A stretch of 50,879 bases of DNA from Roseovarius aestuarii (GCA_027214255.1 JAPWHL010000028.1:1-50879), one strand, 5' to 3'; shown: positions 1 to 7,745, counted from the first letter of the stretch. The notes: generated by a model from the letters alone, not told the origin. Translations and numbers: made by a program.

Positions 1-67
1 CACGCTCAACAACCTGCGCCACAGCGTCCTGTTTGAACTCGTCTGTAAACCGTATTCCTTTGGTCAT
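1..67 (-). CDS. IS3-family transposase OrfA, N-terminal part only
   Basis: The 22 visible residues begin MTKGIRFTDEFKQDAV and continue AQVVER, the familiar opening of the OrfA helix-turn-helix protein (HTH_8/transposase_8 type) of IS3 elements. OrfA binds the IS ends and is normally joined to OrfB by programmed frameshifting to make the active transposase. GGAGAG lies seven bases before the ATG. The gene is cut by the window edge, so its length and integrity are unknown. Confidence 0.8.
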   Translation of the reverse strand, partial: MTKGIRFTDEFKQDAVAQVVER

Positions 68-129
68 ATCCGTCTCTCCTTGGTTCCAAAATTACCAAGC
101 AAACCGTCTACAAATCTAGGGGCACCTCA
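1..129 (-). mobile_element. IS3-family insertion sequence, left end (runs off window)
   Basis: The terminal inverted repeat reads TGAGGTGCCCCTAG on the minus strand from 129 inward, begins with the TG dinucleotide usual for IS3-family ends, and is followed by a short leader, a Shine-Dalgarno (GGAGAG) and the orfA start at 67. A nearly identical end (TGAAGTGCCCCTAG) closes the OrfB fragment at 7664, which supports the call. The rest of the element lies left of the window, so whether it is intact cannot be judged. Confidence 0.8.
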
Positions 130-309
130 ACCTTTAGAGCTGCAAGAATCTGAAAATGAGGTCATCGCTCGACCGGATTCCTATAACCAGATTTGGTGAA
201 TCCCCAAACTGCTCCCGGTGAAGTCGGGAGAAATGGGATCGGCCTTTAAAACCGCACGCGAGTTTGAATAACGACCGCCCTCGATGTGAAGCCGCTTTGT
301 CAACACGGT

Positions 310-966
310 CTAGACGAGTGCCTCCATTTGACGTTGGGTAAAGACCCTTAAATAGGTCATAAGTTCTGAAGATTTTTTTATCGGTACTGCCGCGTCGCCC
401 GACAGCAGGCCCTGCAACAATGTGCAGTAGAGTTCAGTACAGAACTTCTGATCCTCGTCTGTTGCAAAATAACGCCAGAAACGGCGAGAAAGACCCTGGG
501 TCGTTTTCATCGTTGAAAGGACAAATTCGTTTTTCGAAGCCTCGGCTAGCGCAGTATGAATTTGGCGCAAGAGGTCCATGAACCCCGTCCGGTCATTGTT
601 GGGAAGCGGTTCCAGCTGGGCGAGGATTTGCGCGAAACGCTCCATGTCAGCACCGGTGTGACGCTGTACGGCTTTCTGGATGCTCAGCCGCTCGATCGGT
701 TCGCGCAGCTCAAGTAGCTTAAGCATCGTCATGGCGTTGAGTTCAGGAATGAGAATGCCCGCGCGACCCAGCCGGACGAGGTTCTCACTGGAAAGCCGGA
801 CCAGCGCCTCGCGCACCGGCGTCCGGCCCAAGTCCAGCAGCTCCATCAGGTCCGCTTCGGCGACGATGCTGCCCGGTTCAAGATCGCAGTTGACGATCGC
901 CACCTCCAGCATCTCGGCTGCGGTTTCTGCCTTGGTCTTGCGGGAGGAAGTGCTAATTTGCGTCAC
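310..966 (-). CDS. GntR-family transcriptional regulator, FCD subfamily
   Basis: A 218-residue protein with an N-terminal winged helix-turn-helix (about residues 12-75, containing LGRTPVREALVRL, the GntR recognition helix) and an all-helical C-terminal FCD ligand domain (about 80-205). FCD regulators usually repress catabolic operons and release DNA on binding an organic acid. It is the last gene of the minus-strand operon; its ATG overlaps the stop of the upstream enolase-superfamily gene by 4 bp, implying translational coupling and autoregulation with the pathway it probably controls. An imperfect hairpin lies about 80 bp downstream (212-230, arms CTCCCG/CGGGAG) without a clear U-tract. The inducer is unknown. 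Confidence 0.9.
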   Translation of the reverse strand: MTQISTSSRKTKAETAAEMLEVAIVNCDLEPGSIVAEADLMELLDLGRTPVREALVRLSSENLVRLGRAGILIPELNAMTMLKLLELREPIERLSIQKAVQRHTGADMERFAQILAQLEPLPNNDRTGFMDLLRQIHTALAEASKNEFVLSTMKTTQGLSRRFWRYFATDEDQKFCTELYCTLLQGLLSGDAAVPIKKSSELMTYLRVFTQRQMEALV

Positions 967-2099
967 GTCGTTGCTCTTGTTGCCTCAACCAGCTCCCTGT
1001 TCAAGGTCAGGCCAAGCCCCGGTGTATCTGGAACACAGAGTGTACCATCACTGTTGACCGGCGCCAACCCGGCCGCAAGTTCACGGCGCAGACGCGATGG
1101 GCTTGTCGAATACTCAACCAGACCGCCCTGGGGCAAAGACGCCAGAAAATGCAGATTGGCCGCAATTGTAATATCGGTGTTGTAGCCATGTGGAACGATT
1201 TGGCGTCCGGTCGGGGCGAGCATGGCGACCAGCCGCCGTGCTTCGGTTATGCCGCCAAACATGGTCAGGTCGGGCTGCGCGATGTCAAAAGCGCCCGCCG
1301 CAAGATAGGGCGCGAACTCCCGGCATGTGGTCATCCCCAGGTCACCAACCCCGACTGGGATCGCGGTTGCAGCCTTCAACCTGACGTGATCCTCCAGATT
1401 GCCGAGCGGAAACGGCGCCTCGATCCAGGCAAAATCAAGCTCCTCAAGAAGCGGCAGAAACGGGGCTAATTCCTCGAACCGTTGAAATTCTTGCGCCACA
1501 TCCACCATAAGACGTCGTTCAGGCCCGACGACCGCGCGCAGATGCGTCAGGCAGCGCTGCACCAACTGCATGTCCCGCCAATTGGCATCGGCGCAGATTT
1601 TCAGGTTCTGGAACCCGGCCGCAAGCAATGGCGCGACCTGATCCGTTATCTGTTCACAGCTGGTTTCAAGAGGGTAAATTGTAGCGTAGACTGGCAACCG
1701 GTCATGATACTTTCCGCCAAGAACCGCGTGCAGTGGTTTGGATTGTGTGCGGGCAAACAGGTCCCATAGGGCAATATCAAGCGCACTGATCGCATGGATC
1801 ACGACGCCATGGCGCCCGAACCATTGCGTGCGCTCATACATCTCCTGTGTGAGCCGGCTTGGGTCGTCTAGATTTTGCCCGACCAAAAAAAACGCCAGTC
1901 CGCAAGCAAGCGAATTATAATCCGGCATTTCGATAATCGCCTTGATCACACTGGGTGGTGCGTCACTTTCGCCGATCCCGATTTCACCATTATCGCCGTG
2001 CACCAGCACGAGGGCATTCTGGTAGCTGCCCTCGAACCGATGGTCGCCCGCCTGCGCGTCGCTCAGGCATATCACTTCAACCTTTTTGATTTTCACCAT
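963..2099 (-). CDS. Mandelate racemase/muconate lactonizing enzyme family protein (enolase superfamily)
   Basis: A 378-residue MR/MLE protein: N-terminal capping domain (to about 125) and a C-terminal beta/alpha barrel. The metal ligands appear as D200 (LMVDVAQ), E227 (WIEAPF) and D253 (GVGDLG), with H304 in VPHGYN as a plausible general base on strand 7 and D272 as a possible dyad partner. Strand 2 carries K167-I-C169 instead of the K-x-K pair common in racemases, so one-sided chemistry such as dehydration is more likely than racemisation; this is inference. The longest frame starts at GTG 2102, but the adjacent ATG at 2099 is preferred. It sits 8 bp after the preceding enolase-superfamily gene and overlaps the GntR start. 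The substrate is not determinable. Confidence 0.88.
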   Translation of the reverse strand: MVKIKKVEVICLSDAQAGDHRFEGSYQNALVLVHGDNGEIGIGESDAPPSVIKAIIEMPDYNSLACGLAFFLVGQNLDDPSRLTQEMYERTQWFGRHGVVIHAISALDIALWDLFARTQSKPLHAVLGGKYHDRLPVYATIYPLETSCEQITDQVAPLLAAGFQNLKICADANWRDMQLVQRCLTHLRAVVGPERRLMVDVAQEFQRFEELAPFLPLLEELDFAWIEAPFPLGNLEDHVRLKAATAIPVGVGDLGMTTCREFAPYLAAGAFDIAQPDLTMFGGITEARRLVAMLAPTGRQIVPHGYNTDITIAANLHFLASLPQGGLVEYSTSPSRLRRELAAGLAPVNSDGTLCVPDTPGLGLTLNRELVEATRATT

Positions 2100-2107
2100 C
2101 ACGTGCC

Positions 2108-3226
2108 CTAGAAAGTTTTGCGTGCATAGACGAAGGGTTCAATCGCATCCCAGTCCATTTCAATGCCCAGCCCCGGCAAGCCACTGGGATGGACAAACCC
2201 CTGCTCATCGGGACGGATAACCTGCTTGGCACCAAATTCGTATTTCTCGTATGGCGCGGCCTGTTCCAGGTAATCGCAATTGTCAGTGGCCAGCATCAGC
2301 TGTAAATTGGCCGCCTGGGTCAACGTGTAGCCCCAGCTTTGCACTTCGCATTTCATGCCATGCGCTCGGGTCATCGCCACGGCGTGGCTGGCCCCGGTAA
2401 AACCGCCAATACCGGTGACATCAAATCGTGAGCGATCCCAGGCCCCCAGCGAAAGTGCAAGGTCGATCAGATGCAGATCCGGTAACGCATTGCCACCACA
2501 GATCACATCCAGATCGAGCGCATCCGCCAATTTTTTATAGGCGCGCAGATCTGCATCGGGCAATGGAGCTTCAAAAAATTCCCAGCCGCAGCGGTCCAGA
2601 AGGCGCCCCATCTGCAGGGCCTGTTCCTGATTGTAAGTCGCGTCTGTATCCAGCGACCAACCAATTTTTTGCCCGCTAAATTCTTCGTCAAGACGCTCAA
2701 CCAGACGATAGTCGTCGCCAAAGACGCAATAAGGATGAATCTTGATCGCTGTGAACCCTTGCCGCAGCATCTCATGGCAGTAGGCAACATAGGCGTCATC
2801 GCCTGGCAGCAGCGGACTGGAGGCATAGGCTCGAATTTTATGCCGGGCTGCTCCCAGCATCTGATAGATCGGCAGCTCCAGTGTCTTGGCCTTGCCGTCA
2901 TGCAGCGCAATGTCGAACAACGATGTCGCAACATGGCCCAACGGCACATAGCGACCGCGCATCATACTGTAGATCTGCGGAATGTCATGAACGCTGCGGC
3001 CCATCACAAAGGGAGCCATCAGCGAGGCCGCTGAAAACACTGTTTTGTCAAATTCATGTTCGGTATAAGCCGTCGTTCCGGCGATTGCCTCAATACCGTT
3101 TGACAGGCGCAAGCGGGCGATAACAAGAGCCTCATACATCTCGCCCAGATGCGAGGACCAAGTGACTTTTTCGCCATCGGGGCCGATAGCCATGAGTTCG
3201 ATTTCTTCGACCAGAGCTGCAGACAT
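2108..3226 (-). CDS. Divergent enolase-superfamily (MR/MLE) protein
   Basis: A 372-residue protein with the MR/MLE fold: capping domain, then a barrel with K162-I-H164 on strand 2, D193 (SLDTDATY) and E219 (FFEAPLP). The third metal ligand position, normally Glu or Asp, is N246 (CGGNAL). The strand-7 segment reads Q296-S-W-G-Y where mandelate racemase has its catalytic His. Thus the N-terminal-side base (K/H) is kept while the opposite side has changed. It may be a lyase or dehydratase using one base, or a paralogue with a new role. It lies between the BCCT transporter gene (69 bp upstream) and the second enolase-superfamily gene, in the same operon. Confidence 0.85.
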   Translation of the reverse strand: MSAALVEEIELMAIGPDGEKVTWSSHLGEMYEALVIARLRLSNGIEAIAGTTAYTEHEFDKTVFSAASLMAPFVMGRSVHDIPQIYSMMRGRYVPLGHVATSLFDIALHDGKAKTLELPIYQMLGAARHKIRAYASSPLLPGDDAYVAYCHEMLRQGFTAIKIHPYCVFGDDYRLVERLDEEFSGQKIGWSLDTDATYNQEQALQMGRLLDRCGWEFFEAPLPDADLRAYKKLADALDLDVICGGNALPDLHLIDLALSLGAWDRSRFDVTGIGGFTGASHAVAMTRAHGMKCEVQSWGYTLTQAANLQLMLATDNCDYLEQAAPYEKYEFGAKQVIRPDEQGFVHPSGLPGLGIEMDWDAIEPFVYARKTF

Positions 3227-3295
3227 GTTTTTCCACGAAGATAGAGGGTTGCAGTGGAGCGGCGGCGCAAATGCACCGCCGTTGCTATTTGGTAT

Positions 3296-4843
3296 TCAGG
3301 CCTGATCCTGTTTCAAGAACCGAACGGTGGTGAACATCATTAAGACCAGGATCACGATGACCGGCAGGCCCACAAGGACAACCGCCGTTTGCATGGTTTT
3401 CAGCCCTCCGAGGAACAGGAGAGAAACCGGCAGAACCGCGATTGCGCCGCACCAAAACAGCCGGTTACCGCGGGCCGGTTCCTCGCCTTCGCCCAGTTCC
3501 TTGGTCGATGCGCAAGCCATGACATAGGCCGCCGAGTCGAATGTTGTGGCCAGCATCACGATGCCCGAAACAGCAACCGTAAAAAGGACCAGGGAACTGC
3601 CTGGCAAGGTTTTGAACATCTCGATAATCGCAGGGGCGACACCGTGTTCATTCACCAGATCGGCCATCGGCAGCAGGCCTTTGATCTGCTGATCGATGCC
3701 GTAGCCGCCAAGCACCACATAGAACAGCACGCAGCCAGCGGAGCCGAAACTCAGCATGCCAATGATGACTTCGCGGATCGCGCGCCCCTTGGAAATGCGG
3801 GTCACGAACAGCCCCATGAAGGGTGCATAGGCTACCCACCAGGCCCAGTAGAACACGGTCCAGGCTTGCGGAAAGCCGGACTGGCCCACCGCGTCCGTCC
3901 AAAGGCTCATGGTGATGTAGTTGCTGAGCGTGTATGCGACAGAGTCCATGCCAAGTTCGACGATGAACCCGGTCGGGCCGGCAAAGAGGACGTAGATGAT
4001 GATCGCCAGCGTCAGCAGCGATCCGGCATAAGACAGGCGCTTGATCCCTTCGTCCAGGCCGAGGCCGCTGGAAACAGAGAAAACAACCGTGCAAACGAGG
4101 ATGATCGCCACGTCGAGCCAGAGGTTCGGCTCGATCCCCAACACGTTGGCCAATGCGCCGCCAATCATCGGGGTTCCGAGGCCCAGCGAGGTCGCCGCCG
4201 CGCCGAGAATCCCGAAGATGAACATGTAGTCGATGATTTGGCCCACAGGCCCGTCAACGATGCTGCCAAGCGCGCCGCGACAGGCTTCGCTCACCTTGTA
4301 GATGTGGCGTTTGCGAACGTAATAGATATAGGACATGGCGACAGCGGGAATGCAGTAGAGTGCCCAGGCGGTCGGCCCCCAGTGAAAAATACCATAAGCC
4401 TGTCCCACGGTGAACATCTGCGGTGTCGCGGCTTCCAGCCCGAAGGGAGTCCAGGCGTAGTGATAGGCCCATTCGGTCCCCGCCCAGAGCATCAGCCCTG
4501 AGGCAATCCCGGCCAAGAACACCATCGCGCCCCAGGCCGACCAAGTGAACTCGGGTGTGGTGCCGGGATCGCCCAGCCTGATTGCGCCAAAACGCGAGAC
4601 GGCCAGCCAGAGCACGAAGACCAAAGCGCCAAAACCCACGCCCAGGAAGAGGAAATCGAAGCTACTGGTCATCCACTTGAACGTCGTGTCCAGCATTGCC
4701 TTGCCCTGCTCCGGGAACAGGATGAGCAGCACCGCCAATCCGAATATGAGCGCTAGGCTAATTGCCTGCATCCGGCGGTCCGTCTCGGGTACGCCAATGC
4801 GCGCTTCGTTCGCGCTTTGATACGCCTCTTCCACTTTTGTCAC
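3296..4843 (-). CDS. BCCT family transporter (betaine/carnitine/choline type)
   Basis: A 515-residue, roughly 12-helix secondary transporter of the betaine-carnitine-choline family. Visible family features are the glycine-rich helix with G-I-A-S-G-L-M-L-W, the GTEWAYHY segment, HWGPTAWALY, and the aromatic signature FYWAWWVAYAPFMGLFVTRIS. It would import a zwitterionic, probably quaternary-ammonium substrate from the periplasm. The open frame extends upstream to 4981, but that part overlaps the end of the flavoprotein gene; the GTG at 4843 has a strong GGAGGAG ribosome site and gives a normal length. It is second in the operon, 25 bp after the flavoprotein gene. Coupling ion (Na+, H+ or exchange) cannot be told. 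Confidence 0.93.
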   Translation of the reverse strand: MTKVEEAYQSANEARIGVPETDRRMQAISLALIFGLAVLLILFPEQGKAMLDTTFKWMTSSFDFLFLGVGFGALVFVLWLAVSRFGAIRLGDPGTTPEFTWSAWGAMVFLAGIASGLMLWAGTEWAYHYAWTPFGLEAATPQMFTVGQAYGIFHWGPTAWALYCIPAVAMSYIYYVRKRHIYKVSEACRGALGSIVDGPVGQIIDYMFIFGILGAAATSLGLGTPMIGGALANVLGIEPNLWLDVAIILVCTVVFSVSSGLGLDEGIKRLSYAGSLLTLAIIIYVLFAGPTGFIVELGMDSVAYTLSNYITMSLWTDAVGQSGFPQAWTVFYWAWWVAYAPFMGLFVTRISKGRAIREVIIGMLSFGSAGCVLFYVVLGGYGIDQQIKGLLPMADLVNEHGVAPAIIEMFKTLPGSSLVLFTVAVSGIVMLATTFDSAAYVMACASTKELGEGEEPARGNRLFWCGAIAVLPVSLLFLGGLKTMQTAVVLVGLPVIVILVLMMFTTVRFLKQDQA

Positions 4844-4868
4844 GTTTTTCTCCTCCCTGTATGTTGGA

Positions 4869-6203
4869 TTAACCAGCGGTTTGCATTCGTTGGGAAATCT
4901 CGGTCCCGTCGATGGACTGGAAGTCCAATCCTTCCCGGATGGACATGTCAGTGGCGAGCGCTGCGGCCCGGCCGTATTCAAAGCACTGAGCAGTCACCCG
5001 GCAGCTTGCCAGCGCCTCGTGTTCGGCACTCAGGCAGCGGCCTGCAACAATCACATTGCGCCCTTGTTTCGGCACCAAGGTGGCGAAAGGCACATCGTAG
5101 TAGTCGTCCTCGAGCCACTCGGTTTTTGGTTTGGCGCCGTAGTGCAGTTCAATTGGCCAGCTTGACCGGGCAATCGAATCCGTGGTCTTGCGGGTGTTCA
5201 CCACATCATCGTTCATCAGCCGCTTCACGCCTTCGATCGAACGGGTCTGACGCACACCCACTTCTTGAGCGTAGTCGATGAAATAGGCGTCCTCGCAACC
5301 TGGGATTTCCTCCTTCAAGAAGTTGAAGAAGGCCTTCGCTTGGTAAATCGAAAATTGTTCGGCCTCGGAATGATCAACAGGGTTCGTGACATCCAGATCA
5401 CGCCCGTCGAAGCCGGTGATTTTGGTTCCGTTGACAAGAATCTCGCCGGGGTTCACTGTCGGGAACAGCCAGACCTTCTTTCGCAGGAGTTCGTCACGCT
5501 TTTCCAGCTTTTCAACGACTTTGAGCGGCGAGATCGTGTTTTCCCCCCAGTAGCTCAGGTAGGTATCCCGATCCACATTGCCGATCTTAAACATCATCGA
5601 CGGGTTCTGGATGATACCGTTGTTTCCCTTGGTAGTTGTCAGCCCCATGCGGAAAACAGCATCAGCGTCGCCGCTGGCATCGATCACACGCTTGGCCGTG
5701 ACCCGCGTAAAGCCGGAGCGAGTGTGTAGCACCAGACCTGTCAGAGCGTCATCTTCGGTGATCACGTCCACCATTTCGGTATGGTAGAGAATCTGCACAC
5801 CGGCACCGCGCAGCAGGTCTGTCGAAACCTTTTTGTACTTGGCGCAATCGTGAGTGGTAACCCAAGTCTTGCCGTAGATCTGCGGCGCCGTAAGCCCCCC
5901 CTCTGAATCAAGCGCGGCGCGGAACCTCTCAGCGAAACCGAAAATGATCTGACGTGGCTGCGCGACATGCGGATCGGCGACGGTCATGTAGAGCCCACAG
6001 ATCGTTCCCGACATACCCGAGACCGCCGCGCCGCCGCAAAAACCTAACCGCTCAATTAAGAGCGTGCTGTGGCCTGACTCCGCTGCCGTAGTTGCCGCCG
6101 CGATTCCCGCAGGACCGCCGCCGAGCACGACTACATCAAATGCCCCGAATTCCGGGACACCTCTATAACTGCCAGATCCCTGGCTTGGCAGGTATTTTCG
6201 CAT
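4869..6203 (-). CDS. FAD-dependent oxidoreductase (FAD_oxidored, PF12831-like)
   Basis: A 444-residue flavoprotein. The Rossmann dinucleotide-binding motif is V-L-G-G-G-P-A-G (about 26-33), followed by the ribose-binding acidic residue in LLIERLG and the GFCGG turn typical of the PF12831 group. A second conserved block, VGVRQTRSIEGV (about 325-336), and the C-terminal FAD-contacting stretch VIVAGRCLSAEHEALASCR are present. No membrane anchor or signal peptide is seen, so a cytoplasmic oxidation of the imported substrate or a product is likely; the reaction is unknown. First gene of the operon; GGAGGG precedes the ATG. Confidence 0.88.
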   Translation of the reverse strand: MRKYLPSQGSGSYRGVPEFGAFDVVVLGGGPAGIAAATTAAESGHSTLLIERLGFCGGAAVSGMSGTICGLYMTVADPHVAQPRQIIFGFAERFRAALDSEGGLTAPQIYGKTWVTTHDCAKYKKVSTDLLRGAGVQILYHTEMVDVITEDDALTGLVLHTRSGFTRVTAKRVIDASGDADAVFRMGLTTTKGNNGIIQNPSMMFKIGNVDRDTYLSYWGENTISPLKVVEKLEKRDELLRKKVWLFPTVNPGEILVNGTKITGFDGRDLDVTNPVDHSEAEQFSIYQAKAFFNFLKEEIPGCEDAYFIDYAQEVGVRQTRSIEGVKRLMNDDVVNTRKTTDSIARSSWPIELHYGAKPKTEWLEDDYYDVPFATLVPKQGRNVIVAGRCLSAEHEALASCRVTAQCFEYGRAAALATDMSIREGLDFQSIDGTEISQRMQTAG

Positions 6204-6496
6204 TCGGCCCTCCGCTAATATTCTTTAAATATATTGAAAATATATTGACCTGCGATCTGGTGTTAAAGCGACCATTTTGGACTGTATTGCGACAAATCGC
6301 GAAGCGACTCGATTCAAGCGCATGATCCCGAGTACTGCGACCGTTACCAGCCGTCCGCATGGTGCCGCGCCGCTGCAGTGCAGCGTCTAAGAAGCAGACA
6401 TCTAAAATATGCTTATCTAAGACTGACGTAGCGTGATTTCTTGAAGCTGGGCTTTGCTCGTCATCGTTATGATGAGTGAAAGCGCTCGCGTATCGC
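6204..6496. promoter_or_regulatory. Upstream region of the catabolic operon, candidate operator
   Basis: This AT-richer stretch has no credible gene. Just upstream of the flavoprotein start are two copies of the 8-bp palindrome AATATATT (6228-6235 and 6239-6246), 11 bp apart, which puts them on the same helix face. Position and symmetry suit an operator for the GntR protein encoded at the end of the operon, or an AT-rich promoter core. No clear -35/-10 pair was identified, and the remainder to 6496 holds nothing recognised. Confidence 0.4.
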
Positions 6497-6721
6497 TCAG
6501 CCTTCGCTAATGGGCCCCAACCAATCCAGAAAAACACCCAACCGTCGCAACCCCGACACGCGGGTGAGGTAGAGCGCGGAGATATCCAGCGGGTCCGCAT
6601 CAAGCTGGCCAGGGAACAGCTCAATCAGGCGGCCCGCACGCAGGTCATCGGCAATCATGAAGTCGGAAAACCGTGCGATGCCCAGACCGCCCAATACCAT
6701 CTGGCGGACAGCTTCCCGATT
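6497..6721 (-). pseudogene. LysR-family regulator, C-terminal fragment
   Basis: About 74 residues match the end of a LysR substrate-binding domain: REAVRQMVLGGLGIARFSDF, then the block ADDLRAGRLIELFP and a normal-looking C-terminus ending at a stop codon. The DNA-binding domain and most of the effector domain are missing. The open frame runs on upstream, but that sequence is antisense to the neighbouring MFS fragment and has no LysR character. The junction is near 6715-6721. Confidence 0.8.
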
Positions 6722-7030
6722 GCAGCCATCGCGGTTGCAGCCTTCTGGGGCGGCTTTGCTTTCGCCAACGTGCCGCCGTTGCAATCCTATGTCGTGCAAA
6801 TCGCGCATGAAGTCTCGCCCGGAGTGGTCAATGTGGCATCCGGTCTGAACATCGGTGCATTCAACCTTGGCATCGCAGGCGGCGCATGGGTTGGCGGACT
6901 TGTGGTGGAAGGCATCGGCCTTGCCACTGCGCCCTATATCGCTGCCGGAGTGGTGGGTGTCGGGATCGTTCTGGTGCGCCTGTCTGGCCGCCTGAACGCA
7001 ACAACACCCCAAGCTGTTGCTGCCGAATAA
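6713..7030 (+). pseudogene. MFS transporter, C-terminal fragment
   Basis: About 105 residues resemble the last three or so membrane helices of a DHA1-type major facilitator: AFWGGFAFANVPPLQSYVV, a Asn-rich NVASGLNIGAFNLGIAGGAW helix, a following glycine-rich helix and a soluble tail ending PQAVAAE. The first nine or so helices are absent, so it cannot transport. It abuts the LysR fragment head-to-head, as if a divergent regulator/transporter pair had lost its middle. Confidence 0.8.
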
Positions 7031-7050
7031 CCTCAGCTTGGAACAAGTAG

Positions 7051-7272
7051 CGCATTGTCGGTCAGAAGCGCCCACTGAAACCCAAGCATGTGTGGGCGAT
7101 CAGGGTCAGACTTGAGCTTGCCGAGAACCACCGCGATCTCGCGCTGTTCAACCTGGCCATCGACAGCAAGTTGCGCGGCTGCGATTTGGTCAAATTGAAA
7201 GTGGTCGATGTCATGGCGTCAGGCCAGATCAAGGAGCGGGCGTCGGTGCTGCAAAGCAAGACACAAAAACCC
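7051..7272 (+). pseudogene. Tyrosine recombinase/integrase, N-terminal fragment
   Basis: The frame reads RPLKPKHVWAIRVRLELAEN, then RDLALFNLAIDSKLRGCDLV and KERASVLQSKTQKPV, the start of a small tyrosine-type integrase family common on alphaproteobacterial plasmids and islands; the first catalytic Arg (SKLRGCDL) is included. Homology ends at about 7272, where the sequence switches to an IS3 OrfB fragment in another frame. The catalytic His-x-x-Arg and Tyr region is missing. An in-frame stop at 7048-7050 limits the 5' side. Confidence 0.8.
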
Positions 7273-7654
7273 GTGGGCGGTCAGCGACCGCATGGAACGC
7301 GACCTTGCGATCAGAGCTTTGAAGATGGTCCTCGCGTTCCGACAAACGCCCAAAGACTGCATTCATCACACAGATCGCGGGTCGCAGTATTGTTCCCACG
7401 ACTACCAGAATATTCTGCACCAGGATGGCTTCAGGGTGTCCATGAGCGGCAAGGGAAATTGCTATGACAAAGCCCCCGTCGAGACGTTCTTCAAAACCAT
7501 CAAGGCTGAACTAATCTGGCGGCATCCTTGTGAGACAAGTCGGAAAGCTGAAATGGCAAACTTCGAATACCTCAATGACTTCTATACCCCACGTCGCCGC
7601 CACTCAGCAATGGGCTGGAAAAGCCCTGTCGCTTTCGAAAGGATAGGGACCTAG
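7272..7654 (+). pseudogene. IS3-family transposase OrfB, C-terminal fragment
   Basis: From about WAVSDRMERDLAIRALKM onward the frame matches the rve/DDE integrase core. HHTDRGSQYCS carries the second catalytic Asp, and MSGKGNCYDKAPVETFFKTI carries the catalytic Glu, followed by the usual RRRHSAMGWKSPVAFE ending. The segment holding the first Asp is missing and there is no start or OrfA, so it is dead. Its stop codon overlaps the terminal repeat. Confidence 0.85.
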
Positions 7655-7664
7655 GGGCACTTCA
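7272..7664 (+). mobile_element. IS3-family insertion sequence, right-end remnant
   Basis: The remnant contains the C-terminal third of OrfB and the right inverted repeat, TGAAGTGCCCCTAG read on the minus strand from 7664. Twelve or more of the first 14 bases agree with the IS end at 129. The left part of this copy has been lost at the junction with the integrase fragment near 7272. Confidence 0.82.
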
Positions 7665-7745
7665 TCACGCTGATAAATAATTGCTTTCTTGAATAACAGT
7701 ACCCTGCCGGAGGCAAACTGTTCTTTGGGTATCACGTCCCGACCC

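Noticed and set aside
963..3226. Naming the MR/MLE genes as hydroxyproline-betaine epimerase (hpbD) or carnitine genes.
   Set aside because: The BCCT neighbour invites it, but the strand-2 and strand-7 catalytic residues do not match the epimerase pattern (K-x-K on both sides).
4844..4981. The 46-codon upstream extension of the BCCT frame.
   Set aside because: It overlaps the flavoprotein 3' end, has no membrane or family character, and a strong ribosome site precedes the GTG at 4843.
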